Positions 59,843 through 64,000 of a DNA stretch of 64,000 nucleotides are shown here, in pieces. The stretch lies in contig VWYX01000714.1 in NCBI GenBank assembly GCA_013396525.1, forward strand, positions 17,370-81,369, in the 5' to 3' direction. This DNA is from Chaetorhynchus papuensis (lineage: Eukaryota; Chordata; Aves; Passeriformes; Rhipiduridae). A program made the translations under genes and the position numbers. A model generated the notes under the pieces. That model was given only the letters and a program-made list of their open reading frames with translations. It did not search any database and was not told the origin of the DNA. Numbering within the stretch: position 1 is the stretch's first letter; each line of letters starts with the position of its first letter.

Positions 59843-62639
59843 GTAAATTAATACATTTTTAAAATGGATGCTCTTTTTGAAAACTGATTTAGAGCTTACG
59901 GGAAAAAATGAGTTTGTGTTTTGATGAACTTTGGAGTAGTTGTTGCCCTGATGGGTGCAGTGGATGAGGCTAATGATACATGGATTTAATGTGATATGTC
60001 TGAAATTTTTGTTTTGCATTTGGTGGAAGACTTGTGCATGTAAGATGGTCAGGTATGGTCTTGTCACAATTTAAAATCCAGCTTGTTGACTGAAAACAGA
60101 CTTTCTCACTATTCTGGGGTTTAAAAAACATAAAGTGAAGTGACAGAGGAAATAATTGGAGGCAACAGTGAATTGTTGTGTGTGTGTCCAAATGGAAACA
60201 TAAACGTCACTTAAGTAAATAACTACTAGTACATTAACATTCATAACACTATACACAAAACATGATTTAAACTTTTTTTAACTGTCTGGTAAAAGGTAAA
60301 GAAAATCTGATAGGTGCTTGCGTGTGCATACAAATAAAAATATGCAAAATGCACCTTTTCTATTTTCAGCAAGTGATTCAGAATGTCAGCTGAGTCAGCA
60401 CAGACTGAAAGAACATGATTAATATACATCAGTGATATGTACCCTATGGATAAGATAATGCTCCTAATGTACTGAACTCTCCCAGAATTCCTTACAGAAT
60501 GCCAAGTTTAAATGTGTTGTTCCAAAAGCTAGTCAGAAGGCAGGACAGTTACCTGGATGCACCTTGTGTGATATTTAAATTTCCTGATGGCCATTATTGG
60601 CTACTCTGAAACACTTTGTGGCTAATTAAAAAGGCATTAATGTAGCAGAGGGATTCAGGGGAGGGTAAACAGCATAAACAAGTAGCTATTTTCTAAAAAT
60701 TATCCTGATAAGCTCTTGAATTTAGTCCAATAATCCTGTAAATGAAGACAGTAGCTTGCAGCACTTTAGAACTAAATGATATGAAAAATCAAATTGAATC
60801 AATTAAAAGCCTGCAGCAAACACAGTAAGCTACTGTAGAGTTAATCTGTTTTTGAGAAAAGGGACTTCATTCAACATACGTAGAACGTAATGGTGAAGAA
60901 AGTTTCAGTTTGAATGCTCTTTTCAAAGCTTCAAGTGTGGTCAGAGCTAGATGTATAGACGGTTACTAAGAGACAGTAGAGGTCTGTCCTCTGTTATTTT
61001 GGTTTTGTGTAATGGATTTGTCAAAATAAAGAGAAAGTGGTAATTACAGGATGAGGAAAAGGCAAAGAGGAAAGGACCAGGAGAACCAGATCGTGCCAGT
61101 AGCACAAGGAAACACAAAAACCTGGTAACTGCGCAGTGTGGCTGTTGCGACTTCATTCTCTGCTACATTAGGGCTAAAATGTGTTGGTAATTAATATTCT
61201 TGTTCCTAGAAAACTGCATAAGGATTATTTTTGTACCATTTTCTTGTTTAAAAGAAGAAATTCTGAGGATAATAACTGAAAATACACCATAAAGCCTCAC
61301 ATTTAGTGAAAAATGCTTCTACTGATTCCTTTTCACTATCCCTCTGAGGGAAGTAAGATTCCTTAGCTCTAATAGTATGACATAAATGACATGCAAAGTC
61401 TGGTACACCCTCAAAAGCTTTATTCCCATCACACCCACTGCTGATACTGTAAAGGCTCTTACTCCCAGCAGGGTTACTTCCCCCCAGCAAAGAGAAAAAG
61501 CCCCTTTTAAAAACGAAAAAGAAAAATAAAATAAAAATCAGTGAATCCAGGTAAACACTGGGGAGTTTACCCCTGCAGACCTGCTGATAATGACTGTGTG
61601 TGACTACAGAAACTCTCTGGCCTGTGACTCTCCATATGCAGAGCAGCCCTTAAACCTCTGTCTGTCCAGTTATCTATCATACCCTCCTTCTTTCCTTTTC
61701 TTCTGCTTTTGTCTCCTCATTTTCATTGAAATGTGTTCTTAGGGTTCAGGTAGCATTCAAAGTGATGATGTGGTAAACTTTTGGCATCTCTACATTGTGG
61801 CACCCTGGGACAGTTCTGCAAACTTCACCGTGTGTTTATCCATTAATTACGCTGTGATCCATCACTGTTATCAAAAGAAACAGGATGAGGGAATGCCTGT
61901 TAGCCAAACAAAAGCACAGTATCAAACAAAACAGCACTCTGAGAAAAAATGCATTTGGCAAACCAAAGGAAAGCATGGAATTCATAGTAAACAGAGCACA
62001 TGTTTCTCAGCAATAAATTAGCCTAAGCACAGTCTATCCACATTCCACTTTGTGTTATTGTAGCTGTGCAAACTATTATGCAGAAAAAGACAGCACAATC
62101 TTGCTGCAGACTGAACCAAATCAAGCATTTACTTTGGCTGCTTGGAGAAAAATGTTGCTAGATTTTCCCAGTGCACTTTCAGAGTTTATTTCTAGAAGGT
62201 GGATTTCTGTTTGTTTGCTTGGTTGTTTTTTGTTGTTGTTGTTTTTACTGATTAATGTCAGCACTGGGATTGGACATGACAGTTTACTGTCACAGAAAAA
62301 TACCTTGAGCACCTTGTAGTCCAGAGGCCACAGTGATGGATTAGAGTTTAGGAGTCTTGGGATCTTTTTAACCATTCATCTGCTGTTTGTCTTCAGTCTC
62401 TCCTGTTTTCTCCACTGCACCTGGTTTTGTTAATTTGGGAGAGTGAGGCGACACCATGAGGATTTTTTGCCTTTTCTTTTATACCCCTGTTACACCTTTT
62501 CACAATTTCTGTATTCTTGGTGCTTTTTCCTACATTCTTGGACTTGTTTGTCAAGCTGGGAGACTGAACATTTTAGAAGCTTCGTAGTCAGGGATCAGTG
62601 TGCCCAGAGCCCAAGGTCCTCTCCAGAACACATTTTGTA

Positions 62640-62880
62640 AACTGAGATAGAACCATTCAGGGGAAGGTTCCTTGGGGAGGGGGGGGCTCATTCCAGCCTC
62701 CTATTGGGGAATCTTTGATAGATGTGCTCATTAGTAACACCTACAATGTGACACCAGATCTTGAGGAGGGGGTGCATTGTGGTGGCCATGGAGGTGCATT
62801 CGACCTCAACATGGTGCACTTAAGGATCCTTAAAATAAATGCCAAGGTAAAATCCCTTTTCCCCTTCTAACTGTGTTTGC
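62640..62880 (+). mobile_element. possible LTR remnant
   Basis: G-rich start, then 'gtgctcattagtaacacctac', 'ggtggccatggaggtgcattc' and an AATAAA at about 62834 followed by a C/T-rich block resemble the tail of an avian LTR. No termini or duplication seen. Low confidence. Confidence 0.2.
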
Positions 62881-62922
62881 CTCTTGATTTTAAGACTAGG
62901 AAAAGGCATCAGAGGACTGTCT

Positions 62923-62990
62923 TCTGCAAGGTGTTCATGCAGAACCTCTGCAAGGTGTTCATGTAGCTTCTACAAGGCCATGCTCATCTT
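62923..62990. repeat. short tandem repeat, about 24-bp unit
   Basis: TCTGCAAGGTGTTCATGCAG (62923-62942) and TCTGCAAGGTGTTCATGTAG (62947-62966) differ at one base; a third degraded unit follows from about 62969. Confidence 0.8.
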
Positions 62991-63698
62991 TGTTGTGACC
63001 TTAGTGCAATAAAATAAACAGCAATCACTTAAACAGCCCATTTACCAGTTAACTAAAGTAGAGGGTCACCAGCTAATGCTGATTTCTCTAGTAATTATCA
63101 TGCTGTAAAACTTGGGACACCATCCTTCTGACTAGTTAAATGCTCGAAGTATAGTAAGTCTGATCAGTACTGAAGCCCAGGTTAAAACTTTGGCTTGCAG
63201 ATTCTTGGACCATTCTGGCTTCTGTTTAAACATTTGTCAGTCACATAGCCTATGAAATACATAATGTAGATATCTGAATGTATCTTCACCTTAAAAATAA
63301 GCCCACAGGGGAGAAAAATGGGGAAATCAGACAGGAGAACGTGATTTTACAATTTGTGTCTTGAGACAAAGACCCTACAGACCTTAGCTGGTGTAGTACT
63401 TGAGTAAAAACGTTGAGAAAATAATCTAATATTGTGTCTTTCCATGCCACACCTCTGTAAAAATTACCATGAGTTCAGTAATCACAAAAATAAACGCAGA
63501 CTTGCCACTATTTAGTAAACTCTACTATCTGCAAGAACTAGGCCATATGACAAATTTGATCTGAGGTAACATTCTTTGCACAGTGAATACAAACATTTCC
63601 ATTAAGGCTGAAGATGAGCTACTGTGAACTCCATTTTAAAATTTAGATTACAACTTAAATCCTTCTGGTTTTACACTTTATTGTTTTTCATTTCTCAG

Positions 63699-63806
63699 AA
63701 TCGGACAGAAGCAGAGTGCCCCATGAAACTTCCTGCTTCAAGAATTCTTGATGGAATTGTTCCAGTTCTGCCCGTGCAGCTTCAAATACATTTCTTTCCT
63801 AACTGA
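63699..63806 (+). other. possible terminal exon or chance open frame
   Basis: An excellent acceptor (TATTGTTTTTCATTTCTCAG) leads into 35 codons, starting NRTEAECPMKLPASRILDGI, and a TGA at 63804-63806. The peptide is reasonably protein-like. No AATAAA is visible in the remaining 194 bases. No in-phase partner exon was found nearby. Confidence 0.2.
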
Positions 63807-64000
63807 TTTTAAGGCCAGATGACAAAGAGCTGAACCAAGCACAGCAGAAAGCAAACTTAGGACTGTGTCCTACCTGGCTGGTGACTGGGTGTCCAACTGT
63901 GCAAATGAAAGTGAGAAATTCTTTCTTAAAGACTTGGTCATAGTTCTATTTTATTTATCAGTGTGTGATTTCTGTATTTGGTAGATCCTGCAAGAGTACA

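Larger units (their letters stand above)
59843..64000. other. right end of window, no gene established
   Basis: AT-rich sequence with scattered exon-like segments (60370-60422 and 61743-61772 preceded by good acceptors; 63699-63806 listed separately), a possible LTR remnant at 62640-62880 and a short tandem repeat at 62923-62990. No consistent phase chain was found. Confidence 0.4.

Overview
This window looks like bird DNA, most likely from a passerine. It is AT-rich with long intron-like stretches, and the recognisable repeats are CR1 LINE 3' ends (several, on both strands) and avian endogenous-retrovirus LTRs. There are no bacterial features: no operons, no ribosome binding sites and no long single-exon genes. 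Coding sequence has to be read as short exons between GT/AG splice sites.

The main result is a probable plus-strand gene that enters from the left and ends inside the window. Eight exon-like blocks (6251-6410, 14437-14549, 16064-16083, 16565-16690, 18907-18981, 19629-19764, 54564-54722 and 55071-55201) each have a usable acceptor, a donor (or a stop codon in the last) and an open frame. Reading phase agrees at all seven junctions, giving about 305 codons to a TGA at 55199-55201, followed by AATAAA signals at 55519 and 55561. The peptide is largely alpha-helical and leucine-rich in the middle, with a hydrophilic C-terminal part. I do not recognise the family. One intron is about 34.8 kb and holds the assembly gap, two LTRs and several weaker exon candidates. 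A 61-bp piece of the 18907-18981 exon, with its donor, is repeated at 21442-21502.

Layout. 1-6250: non-coding, one CR1 3' end (2942-3412), a scrap of LTR end and a TTAA microsatellite. 6251-19764: six exons of the gene, interrupted at 11353-12262 by two unrelated LTR pieces, the second with strangely degraded sequence. 19765-54563: the giant intron, with a 31-bp palindrome lying 8 bases before a 188-base N gap, minus-strand LTRs at 31826-32290 and 41090-41795, and CR1 copies at 40663, 47925, 52318 and 53660. 54564-55566: last two exons and polyadenylation signals. 55603-56470: a cluster of minus-strand CR1 pieces. 56471-64000: intergenic or the start of another transcription unit, with a small CpG-rich patch containing a CTCF-like site and several isolated exon-like segments.

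No tRNA, rRNA, CRISPR or other classical RNA gene was seen. All exon calls are ab initio from splice signals, open frame and phase; none is confirmed by homology or transcripts.
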